Numbered from the stretch's first letter, positions 27,504 to 36,274 are shown. The stretch: DNA of 64,000 nucleotides from Sporosarcina sp. FSL W8-0480 (GCF_037963765.1 NZ_CP150166.1:2797501-2861500); one strand, 5' to 3'. Numbers and translations: made by a program. Notes: generated by a model not told the origin, from the letters alone.

Positions 27504-30500
27504 CATAATTCGTTCATGATCATTCTGTACATTTGCTCGGTTGTTTCCATTGGTTCGATTGAGAATTCTTCTTGTAAGACGGATTTGCATTTCATGTACC
27601 ACTTGATTGACTGTGGGCGGTTTTGGAGTTGGTAGTGTGCGTACATGAGTAGGCGGTATGCTTCTTCCCATGTTGGTTCGATGTGCAATAGTCGTTCTGC
27701 CCATTCGATTGTTTTTCCATACTCGCGCAATCGGGTGAAGGATTGGGCGAGGCGTTCGATTACTTGGATGTAATGCTGTTCGGTTTGGTCGCGTTGATGG
27801 GAGATCCACTCGACGGATAATTTTTCTTCGAACAGTTTTCCTTTGTACAAGGAAGCTGCTTTTAGAAGGGATTCGACGGTTTGTTTTGCGTCTTTTTCCG
27901 ACAGGCCTTTTTCCATGTATAGATTGAATTGATCCAAGTCGCTTCGAATTTCGGCTTTGGGGTTTAATCGGTACATCGTTTGTTTGCGTAAGATGAAAAA
28001 GGATGGTTCTCTTGCGCTTCGTTCCGGTTCGATCACTTTTAATAATGCATTCAATGCTACTTTGAAATCGCGGTCGGCGCTTTTTTCATCGGCATCCATC
28101 CATAATGCCTGCATGATTTCTTCTTTCGGGACGTATCGATTTTTATTCAAAAGCAAATAGAGGAAGAGTTCTTTCGCTTTGTCACGTTGCCATTTGCGTT
28201 CGTCAACTTCGTCGAATCCAAGGTACATCGTGAAGGGGCCTAAGACGTGCACATCTAATTTGTAGCCCGGGTGGGAAACGATGTCATCTAATTGCAGAAA
28301 ATGGGCCGCTTGTTGGATGCTTACTTCTGTAGGAAGTTGGCGTGCGGCTTTTAGCACTAATGGATGGATGGACTGGCGATCGAATGGGCCGAATAGGGTA
28401 TCCGATGACAAAAAGAATGAGTAATGATGTGTCATCATAAGGAAGAAACACCGTTTTGAATACACTTGGCATAAATCCTCATTCGCCATTCGGTCATAGA
28501 TTGACATGAGCCAAAATGCGGTGACCATCTCCCCGTAGTGATCTCCACATTCCTTAAATATCCGCTCTGCTTCAAGTAAATGACGTTCACTTTCTTTTTC
28601 ATCTCGCGCGTAAAAGTAGACGATTGCCAAGCCGATATGTATTAATCCGGACAACCAGCCGTCATTCACCCGTTCCGTTTCATGCAAACCTGCTTTTCCA
28701 TATTGAATCGCTTCGGAATAGTTCCCTTCCCTTGTAGCCAAAATGGATAAACCCATATAAGCCTCCGCGTTGCCTCGGGAGACATTCAATTCATCCATTC
28801 GCTCTATCGCCTTTGTGTAAAACTCTTTAGGTGTGGTCAAATCGGTAGGGTCTGCAAGTATTTTCGCATGGCCCATTCGAATACGTCCAACGGCTTCGAT
28901 GAATCCGGACTTTTCCGCGACGCCTAACCGGATTCCCTTCGCGGCACTTTCCATTGCAAGCTCTGTTTGTCCTGTCATCGCGTAAACTAAAGAAAGTAGG
29001 ACATCCGTTTCACGATGTGCATCCGGTAAATTGGAATCGTCGACCCTTGAAGCAAGAATAGCCTGCGTTTCATTTAATTGCCCAGTTCTTAACGCAATCC
29101 GTGCGTCCAAATTGCCTTCCCGTAATATGCTTTTGTCTTGAATTTCCCGCTCCACCCATTCCGATGCCGCAGATGCCCTACCCAAGTTGACAAGATTCTC
29201 GGCGAATTGCCGTTTTAGTAACTCCATTTCAAGAGGCGTAGTCTTCTCACTTTTCTCGGCTAACAGAATCGCGTTCATTAAATAAGAGTCGGCTAATCCT
29301 GGTTGGATTGTGTCCAAGTATATATGCGCGATCCCTGCATTCGCCCTTCCCGCATAATAATCGTCGCCGTTCTTTTCAGCAATCTGGATGCATTTCGTAT
29401 AAGCTTCCCTTGCTTTCTCGTAAAATGCGCGATATCGATGGGCTTCACCTTCAAAATAATAAAGGGGATAATACGACTCCCGCATTTCAAAACTAAGCCC
29501 TTTCAGTATGTCAAGCAGCCATTCGAACTGACCTGATTTGATTAATGCGGAACCATTATCCGTTATTATTTTGCCTATGAACTGTGCGTCACCGCTTTTT
29601 ATTGAATGAGCAATGGCCGGGATAGGCTCCTTCCGATGGAGATAGAATTCCGCTGCTTTCTTTTGATTCGCTTCGTATTGTCGCTTGTCGACACTCTGCC
29701 ATTTCCGTTCCAAAAATTGTTGGAAAAGCGCATGATAGCGGTACGATCCTTCACCGATCGACTGGATGAACACATGTCGGCCCGCAAGTTCCTGGAGAAT
29801 CCTTGCCGCTTGATCTCCATAAAAGTTCTTTATTAAATCCTCGGAAAACATCGGAAATATGGAGAAAGATAGCGCCCACTCCTGTTCTTCCGGGGTCATC
29901 CGATTGAAGACTTCTTCCGAGAGATAAGCGAATAAATCATGCAAAGCAGGTTTCATCTCAACAGAAAAATCACTGTTCGCACCAGTGACATGAATCGCCA
30001 ACAGGTTCACTGCGATTGCCCAGCCTTCCGTTAATTGAATAATGGAAGCTGCCTCTACAGAGGTCAAAACCTGATCGAAATAATCCTCAAAAAATACCGA
30101 AACCTCGTCTTCAGAGAATATGAGATCCGCTTCCATCAATTCATTCAGCTGTCCCGTTAATTTCAATTTCACCAAACCCGACCAACGCGGACGATTTCGC
30201 GTGGCTACGACAAGATGAACTTGTGGCGGCAACATCCCGATCATCTTTTCGATTAAGTAATTGATCTGAAAAACGTGGTCGACATAATGGAAGTCATCAA
30301 TAACGATAAAAAAAGGTTTGTCTAATTCGAAAAGCTCATTCATGAATAATGCAAGCCAACGCTCAAGATCGAGTTCTCTTGGATAGATTTCAGGGTCATC
30401 CCATTCGGATAGGGAGTCTCCGAACTGCGGACAAACATGCCGGATGCTTTCTGTCAAATACGTAATAAATGGGAGGATATCATCGTCCGCCTCCGTAACA

Positions 30501-30703
30501 GAAAACCAGCTATACAACGCCCGCGTATCATGAAAGTAAGCCGCCAGCCCAGAACTCTTCCCGTACCCCGCACCACTATGCAAAAGTGTCAACTTTACCT
30601 TTTCAGCCATCTTCATTTTTTTAATGAACGAAGCCCGTCGCATATACGTCGCGGATGGCGTCGGTGGCATTAGTTTAGAAAGCAATATAGGTTTTGTCTG
30701 CAT
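27503..30703 (-). CDS. Large MalT-like ATPase/TPR regulator with C-terminal BTAD activator domain
   Basis: Transcription activator of 1066 residues. The N-terminus resembles MalT/LuxR-type STAND regulators: Walker A HSGAGYGKSS at 42-51 and Walker B FFIVIDDFHYVD near 130-140. A long helical TPR-like middle (about 330-800) is followed not by a LuxR HTH but by an OmpR-type winged helix (from LDVHVLGPFTMYL, about 815) and a bacterial transcriptional activator (BTAD) TPR domain. ATG 30703 follows AGGTGAG. Its gene ends just upstream of the Liv/acyl-CoA operon in the same direction, so it probably senses a related inducer, with ATP hydrolysis as a switch. A conserved promoter element lies upstream. 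Confidence 0.88.
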   Translation of the reverse strand: MQTKPILLSKLMPPTPSATYMRRASFIKKMKMAEKVKLTLLHSGAGYGKSSGLAAYFHDTRALYSWFSVTEADDDILPFITYLTESIRHVCPQFGDSLSEWDDPEIYPRELDLERWLALFMNELFELDKPFFIVIDDFHYVDHVFQINYLIEKMIGMLPPQVHLVVATRNRPRWSGLVKLKLTGQLNELMEADLIFSEDEVSVFFEDYFDQVLTSVEAASIIQLTEGWAIAVNLLAIHVTGANSDFSVEMKPALHDLFAYLSEEVFNRMTPEEQEWALSFSIFPMFSEDLIKNFYGDQAARILQELAGRHVFIQSIGEGSYRYHALFQQFLERKWQSVDKRQYEANQKKAAEFYLHRKEPIPAIAHSIKSGDAQFIGKIITDNGSALIKSGQFEWLLDILKGLSFEMRESYYPLYYFEGEAHRYRAFYEKAREAYTKCIQIAEKNGDDYYAGRANAGIAHIYLDTIQPGLADSYLMNAILLAEKSEKTTPLEMELLKRQFAENLVNLGRASAASEWVEREIQDKSILREGNLDARIALRTGQLNETQAILASRVDDSNLPDAHRETDVLLSLVYAMTGQTELAMESAAKGIRLGVAEKSGFIEAVGRIRMGHAKILADPTDLTTPKEFYTKAIERMDELNVSRGNAEAYMGLSILATREGNYSEAIQYGKAGLHETERVNDGWLSGLIHIGLAIVYFYARDEKESERHLLEAERIFKECGDHYGEMVTAFWLMSIYDRMANEDLCQVYSKRCFFLMMTHHYSFFLSSDTLFGPFDRQSIHPLVLKAARQLPTEVSIQQAAHFLQLDDIVSHPGYKLDVHVLGPFTMYLGFDEVDERKWQRDKAKELFLYLLLNKNRYVPKEEIMQALWMDADEKSADRDFKVALNALLKVIEPERSAREPSFFILRKQTMYRLNPKAEIRSDLDQFNLYMEKGLSEKDAKQTVESLLKAASLYKGKLFEEKLSVEWISHQRDQTEQHYIQVIERLAQSFTRLREYGKTIEWAERLLHIEPTWEEAYRLLMYAHYQLQNRPQSIKWYMKCKSVLQEEFSIEPMETTEQMYRMIMNEL

Positions 30704-30738
30704 CGTTTCTCACCTACCCTGTTAATCTCTCTTTCTAA

Positions 30739-30774
30739 CTATTTTATCATAGGAAGGTTCTGAATTGGATGACA
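30739..30774 (-). promoter_or_regulatory. Promoter with conserved 21-bp upstream element, copy 1
   Basis: Minus strand: a 21-bp element beginning TGTCATCCAATTCAG, seven variable bases, then TAAAATAG as the -10. The same element, spacing and -10 occur at 34029-34064 before another gene. No -35 consensus is visible, which suggests an activator-dependent or non-vegetative promoter. Confidence 0.65.
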
Positions 30775-30790
30775 TTATGATAAATATAAA

Positions 30791-30836
30791 AAAACCACCT
30801 TTCGAATTTACACATGAAAATTCGAAAGGTGGTTTT
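30791..30836. terminator. Long bidirectional terminator hairpin
   Basis: A 19-bp nearly perfect stem (arms AAAACCACCTTTCGAATTT and complement) with A/T tails on both sides, between the coiled-coil gene region and the BTAD regulator promoter. Confidence 0.85.
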
Positions 30837-30915
30837 TAAATTCATAGGTTATTAGCCTTTTTTAGCCGCTTTACATCGGATCTCATCGTTATGATGTCAT
30901 CTGCCTGCCAATACT

Positions 30916-31071
30916 TCAAGCCGCACCATCGAACAGTGAGACTTTATCATCGAGTCGTTCGATATCTTCTTTTAAGCCTTTAATATCTTCTTTCATGACT
31001 GAGACATCTGCTTTTACTTCTGCAATCTCACTTTTCAATTCTTCCTTCGTATCCTTCAATTGATTTGTTCT
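30916..31071 (-). pseudogene. Coiled-coil fragment, probably frameshifted 3' extension of the next gene
   Basis: On the minus strand an open frame continues, one frame away, directly past the stop of the gene at 31073: it reads QLKDTKEELKSEIAEVKADV and on through MKEDIKGLKEDIERLDDKVS to a TGA at 30916. It has the same heptad coiled-coil character as its neighbour and no ribosome site. Most simply it is the C-terminus of a formerly longer coiled-coil protein, lost by frameshift; a sequencing error would give the same picture. The remaining gap up to 30836 shows nothing. Confidence 0.5.
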
Positions 31072-31072
31072 G

Positions 31073-31336
31073 TTAGTTCGCAATTGCTTTCTTTAATACT
31101 TTGACGTCAAGGGTTAGGGCATCCACTTGCGCAATAATAGATTTTACCTGGTTAGCGGATTCGTTGTTCGTAGTAAGCTGTTCTTTAATACCTACAATGC
31201 TTTCAGTATTTTCGGCAACTTGTGCAGAAATGGAATCTAATTTTTCATCTACTTTGTCCAAACGTTCATGTAACGGTTGAAGTGCTTCGTGAATGACGGA
31301 TTGCAACATTTCCTTTAAGTCGTTATGATTGCTCAT
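31073..31336 (-). CDS. Small coiled-coil protein of unknown function
   Basis: Not recognised beyond coiled coil. 87 residues with regular heptads (LHERLDKVDEKLDSISAQVAENTESIVGIKEQL), no cysteine, no membrane segment. GGAGG lies before ATG 31336. May be truncated by the frameshift noted just downstream. Similar proteins are annotated only as hypothetical in Bacillales, from general knowledge. Confidence 0.7.
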   Translation of the reverse strand: MSNHNDLKEMLQSVIHEALQPLHERLDKVDEKLDSISAQVAENTESIVGIKEQLTTNNESANQVKSIIAQVDALTLDVKVLKKAIAN

Positions 31337-31565
31337 GATAATCCTCCTTTCCTTGATTTTTCGTCTATTTGTTAACTCACAGTTGTTCGTTCAATAAGCC
31401 TATTTTCACTCATAAAAATGGAATAATTTCAAATTACCAGAAACGTATGTTCTTACTTAATTATACACTTTTATCGATAAATCGTCAATTTCACTTTGTA
31501 TTCGACAGCATCTTCTTTTGAGGAGTTTGGATATGGCGACCAGAAAATTACATATGTAAATGCCA

Positions 31566-31607
31566 ACAGCCTAAAAAACCCGCAAAAGTGCAGAATTTTT
31601 AGGCTGT
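31566..31607 (-). terminator. Terminator after the catalase-like gene
   Basis: ACAGCCTAAAAA/TTTTTAGGCTGT stem with a 17-base loop, 16 bp past the gene end. Between it and 31336 no gene or other clear signal is visible. Confidence 0.6.
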
Positions 31608-31622
31608 CTTACTGAATCACTA

Positions 31623-32543
31623 TTATTTAGGCAATCGTTCCTCCCGTAATCGCCTTCCCGACGATTCCGCATATACTGATGAACGATATCGGAGAATCGG
31701 ATCATCCGAGCATTCAAGTCCTTGTACTTCGATCGTCGGATCAAAAACGAGGCGCTCTGCTGCGTCTTCCCTCACTGATTTCAGCGTCAGAATTCCTGCA
31801 TCGATCATCGGCCGTTCCTCTGGCCACCTGACACTTGGATCATCCACGAGGTCACCCTCTCCTGCTATCTGGATCACCAGGCGAAATTGCACATCTCCGC
31901 TTTTCATTCGATCTATCAGCTCAGCCTCCAAATCATCCATACGACCGGCTAACAATCCCCTCTCCTCTTCAAGGACAGGCACCCACCTGAACCGTACAGC
32001 TTGCCGCTTGTTTTGCTCGTTCACCAAGTAATACGAATGGAGCGCATAGTACGTCTCCTCCGCAAAACTCACAGTTGGTTTCAATTGCTTCAAGAGGGTT
32101 GGCACCGCCCGAAATTCAGTATCTTTCCGAAGGACACGCCATTTTTCACGCCACGACAGCTCACCTTTCGTCATCATCTTTAGCAACCTGACAAACGCTT
32201 CAGGCGTCTTCGTTATGAACACTGGAATATTCGCCATCGTCAAGTTCGTAACTCCGCCATTCGGCAATGAAAACCGGACCGCCATCCCCTTGAACGGTAC
32301 AAGCCATTCAGGAGGATCAGGCGTCACAGTACTATGGGAATACCGGACAACAGTTTGAACTTTTTCACCTAACAAATGTTGCGCTTTCGTCAAGGATGCC
32401 ACATTCCCGTTCGGCACAAATTCTGCTTCAAAAGCAATTCCCTTCGCATGCGCCCGCCGATACCCTGGATACCTTCCCGCAAAATCTTCAATCGCATCGA
32501 CCGCTTCATCCGGCGCTATATACTTGTCTTCATTCCCAAACAT
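31623..32543 (-). CDS. Small catalase-family heme peroxidase
   Basis: Member of the catalase fold in its short form (306 residues versus about 480 for classical catalases), often called SrpA-like or catalase-related peroxidase. The distal His32 lies in RRAHAKGIAFEAEF and the proximal heme ligand is probably Tyr291 with Arg287 in RSSVYAESSGRR. The middle FxPFKGMAVRFSLPNGGVTNLTM region matches the catalase beta-barrel. No signal peptide. Expected to remove organic or hydrogen peroxides with a small-molecule donor. Start ATG 32543; a strong GGAGG lies 26 bases farther upstream than usual, in front of a GTG that opens only a 15-codon frame. Confidence 0.85.
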   Translation of the reverse strand: MFGNEDKYIAPDEAVDAIEDFAGRYPGYRRAHAKGIAFEAEFVPNGNVASLTKAQHLLGEKVQTVVRYSHSTVTPDPPEWLVPFKGMAVRFSLPNGGVTNLTMANIPVFITKTPEAFVRLLKMMTKGELSWREKWRVLRKDTEFRAVPTLLKQLKPTVSFAEETYYALHSYYLVNEQNKRQAVRFRWVPVLEEERGLLAGRMDDLEAELIDRMKSGDVQFRLVIQIAGEGDLVDDPSVRWPEERPMIDAGILTLKSVREDAAERLVFDPTIEVQGLECSDDPILRYRSSVYAESSGRRLREERLPK

Positions 32544-32647
32544 AACCGCATCACCCTTTTCACTCTTTACCTCCTCTATTCCCTTAAACAGTAAGGTTCA
32601 TACGCAACCGAAGACATAAAGCAAAAATGCTCAAGCTACAAATGAAA

Positions 32648-32693
32648 AAGATGCCTTCCCTGCCACTAATCGCGGCAAATAGGAAGGCATCTT
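32648..32693 (-). terminator. Terminator after the TraB/DUF5694-like gene
   Basis: AAGATGCCTTCC/GGAAGGCATCTT perfect 12-bp stem with an inner TGCCGC/GTGGCA pairing, followed by TTTCATT on the minus strand. Confidence 0.85.
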
Positions 32694-32723
32694 ATTAATT
32701 TCAATTACCCATTTCGGCACTCT

Positions 32724-33473
32724 TTAAACTAAATACGGCAGCACTGGCTCAATCACAACCGCTCCGCTTTCACGAAGGAAATTCCCAACAATCTCAACAT
32801 GACCCGATCCGACAATGAACAAAATCCGCTCATCACCTGAAGTCGCTAAATCCATTAAATTAGAAAACAGGATTAAATTCCGCTCATACCACCAGACCAA
32901 CCAGTCGATGCCGACATACGCTTCCACTTCTTTTAATCGAGCGATGTTTAGGTTCATACGATGATGTTGCTTGATCACTTCCGGTTCGTTCGCATAAGAA
33001 AACCATTCTTTTACTGTTCGATTTCCGATTGCAAGTAAATCATGCCCGTCTTCTAACCAACCGAAAATTTCCTGGAATAACTTTGGCTGATTCTCCTTCG
33101 CCCATTGGTAGACCTCTCCGGAAGTCTTTCGCCTAGAGCCTTTCTCCATCCAGTCAATCGCATTAACTTTCGAAAGACCTGCTTTTTTTGCAATCCTAAA
33201 TCCAAGCTGAAACACTTCATTCATCTCTAAATCATAGTCGCCTTTTATGTACGCATCATACTTTTCATTTAGAGCGGCATCCCACTTCTTCTCCACCTCG
33301 ACAGCCACCTTGGTCGGTTTGAACGTAGCTAACTGTTCCACAACCTCCCTAATTTCCTTCTGTCTCGTCTCCGAAAATAAGTCATCCGTCTCCGTAACGT
33401 AGACGTCCGCAGTCTCGCCCATATGGAACGTACCTAAGAGCAGTATGGTTGGTTTATTACGCATTGCAGTCAT
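32724..33473 (-). CDS. TraB/EreA-like protein (DUF5694-type)
   Basis: 249 residues. It opens with LLLGTFHMG and ends with ILFIVGSGHVEIVGNFL; paired GTFH/GxGH motifs are shared by the TraB/TIKI and erythromycin-esterase-like superfamily, where they bind metal or catalyse hydrolysis. VAVEVEK and WFSYANEPEVIKQHHRMNLNIA are typical of DUF5694. Cytosolic. Enzymatic activity is unknown. ATG 33473 is preferred to the TTG at 33482, because GGGGGA lies ten bases before it. Stand-alone gene with its own terminator. Confidence 0.78.
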   Translation of the reverse strand: MTAMRNKPTILLLGTFHMGETADVYVTETDDLFSETRQKEIREVVEQLATFKPTKVAVEVEKKWDAALNEKYDAYIKGDYDLEMNEVFQLGFRIAKKAGLSKVNAIDWMEKGSRRKTSGEVYQWAKENQPKLFQEIFGWLEDGHDLLAIGNRTVKEWFSYANEPEVIKQHHRMNLNIARLKEVEAYVGIDWLVWWYERNLILFSNLMDLATSGDERILFIVGSGHVEIVGNFLRESGAVVIEPVLPYLV

Positions 33474-33539
33474 TTGAAGCAATCCCCCAGTTACACTATT
33501 TTGTTATTAGTTCATAGCCATATCCTTTTAAAACAATAA

Positions 33540-33983
33540 CTACTTCCGGAAAATCAGTTCCCCGTCCGAATCATACTCATGTATAAACTCAAATCCCAAG
33601 TTTTCATAAAGACAAATCGCCCCGTTGTTCTCCCCGTACACACTCAAATAAATCGGTTGCTCACCGTATTCCGATAGCATACGCTCAATCAGCAGCTCCG
33701 TGAAACGCCGTCCATACCCTCGCCTTTGAAAACGTTCATCTATTAGCAACCGATCTAACCATAAATTGCGTCCACCCCCACTATCTAACAGCGCGCCATA
33801 CATCGCAAAGCCAACCAATCTACCATCGACGTACAACCCGACTGGGCGAAATTCCGGCCATTCCTCTGCATCTTTCAAACACACTTCCAGCGACTCAATG
33901 TATCCCCGTTGCTCCTCAGAAACGCGTAGTTCCAACACATCCTTACTATTCTTCTCGTCTATTTCGCATATCTCGTAATTCAT
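33540..33983 (-). CDS. GNAT-family N-acetyltransferase
   Basis: 147 residues with the acetyl-CoA motif RFQRRGYGRRF and the C-terminal NNGAICLYENLGF typical of small-molecule or spermidine-type GNATs (the opening YEICEIDEKN and VGFAMYG resemble SpeG/PaiA relatives). AAGGGA precedes ATG 33983. Substrate unknown. It shares its unusual upstream promoter element with the distant BTAD regulator gene. Confidence 0.85.
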   Translation of the reverse strand: MNYEICEIDEKNSKDVLELRVSEEQRGYIESLEVCLKDAEEWPEFRPVGLYVDGRLVGFAMYGALLDSGGGRNLWLDRLLIDERFQRRGYGRRFTELLIERMLSEYGEQPIYLSVYGENNGAICLYENLGFEFIHEYDSDGELIFRK

Positions 33984-34028
33984 AGAACCATTCCCTTGTG
34001 TTAAAATATGGATTTTACCTATTAGTAT

Positions 34029-34064
34029 CTATTTTAGCACAATAAGGTTCTGAATTGGATGACA
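34029..34064 (-). promoter_or_regulatory. Promoter with conserved 21-bp upstream element, copy 2
   Basis: Same 21-bp element, same seven-base spacing and same TAAAATAG -10 as at 30739-30774, here 46 bp upstream of the GNAT gene. The seven spacer bases differ, so conservation is confined to the two boxes. Confidence 0.65.
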
Positions 34065-34083
34065 CATAGGGGGAAAAAATAAA

Positions 34084-34127
34084 AATACGAACCTGTTAGG
34101 TTTGTTGAGCCCTAACAAGTTCGTATT
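34084..34127. terminator. Terminator hairpin after the cupin gene
   Basis: AATACGAACctGTTAGG/CCTAACaaGTTCGTATT stem of 17 bp with few mismatches; T/A tails on both sides. Confidence 0.8.
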
Positions 34128-34169
34128 GATGTTAATATCAATTGGCCAGTCTTAATAATCGTAGATATT

Positions 34170-34700
34170 TCACCTATCTTCCTCAGGAAGCACTTCATAA
34201 GCTAATTTCATAATGATTTCCTCTTGCTCAGGATACTTTGACAGCAGCTCTTCCTGCGTGAACATCTCAAAATCCTGGAATTCAAAGCCAGGAGACACCA
34301 TGCAACCTACTAATGAAAATGCATCCTCTTCCATTACAGATGATCCAAAGATTGAGTTTTTCGGAACGAGAGCTTGGGGGACTTCTCCTTTGTCAAGATT
34401 TAGTCCAAGCTTAATCTCTTCATATGTTCCATTTTCATGGAGAATATGAACGGTTAATGAACTTCCCGCGTGGTAATACCACAGCTCATCCGACTTCAAC
34501 CGATGAAAATGCGACACATCAGTAGACGTTAAAAGAAAATAAATGCTCGTATAAAGCTTCCTCTTCCCATCATACGTAACCGATAATTCCTCATCCGTTA
34601 CCTGTTCATTCGAAACAAACGTCTGCTTATAATACCCGCCTTCCGGATGCGGTTTTAGTTCAAGTTTGGATACGTAATACATTGCGTCTTGTTTCATCAT
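34170..34700 (-). CDS. Cupin_5/DUF985-family protein
   Basis: 176 residues with the DUF985 opening LELKPHPEGGYYKQTF and YFLLTSTDVSHFHRLKSDELWYYHAG, where His/Glu residues sit at the cupin metal positions. Cytosolic double-stranded beta-helix; family members have been linked to sugar epimerase-like folds but no activity is established. Its ATG shares bases with the TAA of the upstream gene (TAATG), so the two are co-translated. Confidence 0.88.
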   Translation of the reverse strand: MMKQDAMYYVSKLELKPHPEGGYYKQTFVSNEQVTDEELSVTYDGKRKLYTSIYFLLTSTDVSHFHRLKSDELWYYHAGSSLTVHILHENGTYEEIKLGLNLDKGEVPQALVPKNSIFGSSVMEEDAFSLVGCMVSPGFEFQDFEMFTQEELLSKYPEQEEIIMKLAYEVLPEEDR

Positions 34701-35365
34701 TAATTCAAATCCTTCCGAAGAAACTCCGAATCGATCGTCTTCCCAAATTCCTCTTTTAGACGAGTAAAAATAGGTAACAGACCATTCTTGAGTATTGTTG
34801 AAATTTGATTGGTGTTTTTCTTTTCCATCGCTTTTCGAATCTTTAACAACTCCGCTTGCATGTTGGACTTCAACTGTTGGAATAGTTCCCAGTTTGAAGG
34901 ACGTTCTTTACTATTTGTCACTACTTTCAGCATATCATTCAGCCACTCCATACCACCAAGCAGCATTTCAAACCTGTCCCACGTATCACTTGTCGGAACA
35001 CGATTAAAGCCCTCGACAAGTACGCTCATATCGGGAATTGCACGCTGCAAATATTCCTCAGCAGATAGAAGGACATCATTCATAAATTCCTTTTCTGTCT
35101 TAATGACAACCTGAAGCTCCTTGATTTCGTCCAAATGGCTCTCCAAATACTCCTCATGCTCATCGTAAACTTCTTCACCGTCGGCAAGAAAATGGCTGAA
35201 ATAATGGCCTTGCGTTACGTTTTCATTGATCAGCTCAATCACTTCATCAGCTGACGGTACCTCTTTATACTCAATCTGTTGTTCACCGATAATTAATTTC
35301 AAGTTGCTGCCTCCATGTATTTCAATTTGTGCGGTGCTGTTGTTTATATCGTCTATTATGAGCAT
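34700..35365 (-). CDS. Protein of unknown function, acidic helical
   Basis: Not recognised. About 221 residues from ATG 35365 (MLIIDDINNSTAQIEIHGG), or 235 from TTG 35407, which has a better ribosome site (AAGGGGAAGA) but overlaps the preceding gene by 34 nt. The first 60 residues look like beta strands with acidic turns, the rest is helical and acidic (FMNDVLLSAEEYLQRAIPDM, WLNDMLKVV). No membrane segment or cysteine motif. Coupled to the cupin gene downstream. Confidence 0.7.
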   Translation of the reverse strand: MLIIDDINNSTAQIEIHGGSNLKLIIGEQQIEYKEVPSADEVIELINENVTQGHYFSHFLADGEEVYDEHEEYLESHLDEIKELQVVIKTEKEFMNDVLLSAEEYLQRAIPDMSVLVEGFNRVPTSDTWDRFEMLLGGMEWLNDMLKVVTNSKERPSNWELFQQLKSNMQAELLKIRKAMEKKNTNQISTILKNGLLPIFTRLKEEFGKTIDSEFLRKDLN

Positions 35366-35373
35366 TATTTCAG

Positions 35374-35922
35374 CTAAACAAAAGTGTTTTCTTCTTGATA
35401 AAACCAATCTTCCCCTTCCGTCAAATCCAACTTAAATTCTTCTACTGGCCTGTATGGGAGGTGATAAACTTGTCCATTTCGGTAATTTATTCTTTCTTTC
35501 TTTTCTTTCTTACCCTTCTTGTTAGATGTTACTTGCCTGTTCTCCGGCTGTTGACTGCCTGCTGAAATGGCTGTTTCCAAGCTATCATTCTTTTGGTAAA
35601 CGTCCCAATTCACAATGGTTATAAGCCGATTTTGATTCGTTGATTCGTCTGTTAGAAACCCGTATCTTGCAAAACGCTTGAGAGCCGTGCGGATTTTCTG
35701 CACAGTTATTCCCTTGCCGCATTGTAGGACGAGAGACGGGAGTGACGTGATCATCTGTCCCGGCTGCAACGAATACTCGTTTCCTTTCCAATCCCACTGC
35801 CGCTCCTTGTATGTCGCCATCTTCAATAACGTTAATAGAATCACTTTCTGATCCGACGTCGCCTCCGTCCAAATGGGCTTTTCCCATAGTGACCGATGAG
35901 TTTTAAACCAACCTTGATTCAT
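35374..35922 (-). CDS. Phage-type replication/helix-turn-helix protein, likely remnant
   Basis: 182 residues. The opening GWFKTHRSLWEKPIWTEATSDQKVILLTLLKMA and the GQMITSLPSLVLQCGKGITVQKIRTALKRFARYGFL winged-helix region are typical of the N-terminal part of prophage replisome organisers (DnaD-like/O-like). Such proteins usually continue with a DnaD domain; this one ends in a basic linker and an acidic tail, so it is short. No other phage gene is nearby, so it looks like a domesticated or residual gene. GAGGTGAAGGG precedes ATG 35922. Confidence 0.75.
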   Translation of the reverse strand: MNQGWFKTHRSLWEKPIWTEATSDQKVILLTLLKMATYKERQWDWKGNEYSLQPGQMITSLPSLVLQCGKGITVQKIRTALKRFARYGFLTDESTNQNRLITIVNWDVYQKNDSLETAISAGSQQPENRQVTSNKKGKKEKKERINYRNGQVYHLPYRPVEEFKLDLTEGEDWFYQEENTFV

Positions 35923-36120
35923 TTTCCCTTCACCTCATATTAAGATTTTATGAACAGTCGCTTCACTTACTATATAGAGTGTTCTTTGGGAAAAGGATAC
36001 AGATTAATGAAATATTTTTTGTATAGGCTATGGAAACTATGGACTATCACCATTTATTTTCGGATCAAAATAAACAAAGTAAGCGAACTCTGCGAAAAAA
36101 GAAAACTATAATGCAAATAA

Positions 36121-36150
36121 AAAAGAGACTTCCGCGAAGAAGTCTCTTTT
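36121..36150 (-). terminator. Terminator after flagellin remnant 1
   Basis: AAAAGAGACTTC/GAAGTCTCTTTT 12-bp stem followed by TTATTT on the minus strand, 20 bp beyond the stop of the flagellin remnant. It may be the original terminator of a lost flagellin gene. Confidence 0.85.
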
Positions 36151-36169
36151 AAGTATACCAAGGATACGA

Positions 36170-36274
36170 TTAACGTAGAAGTTGAAGTACGCCTTGAGGC
36201 TGTTGGTTTGCTTGCGACTTGTCTCGTTATTTCTAACAAGGTCAGACTATATCGTCACACTTATGGCAAGGATA
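36170..36274 (-). pseudogene. Flagellin 3' remnant 1
   Basis: The minus strand ends with codons for ANQQPQGVLQLLR and a stop, identical to the last 13 residues of the intact flagellin at 44980. Upstream of that the frame decays into stops. About 100 bp align with the second remnant at 41182, including a shared non-flagellin-like stretch around CGTTATTTCTAACAA. From 36275 to 36506 nothing else is recognisable. The remnant marks the left border of the phosphonate genes. Confidence 0.85.

Noticed and set aside
27441..27809. 122-codon frame at the 3' end of the BTAD regulator
   Set aside because: Out-of-frame overlap with a long real gene and its terminator; low-complexity Pro/Arg/Thr composition.
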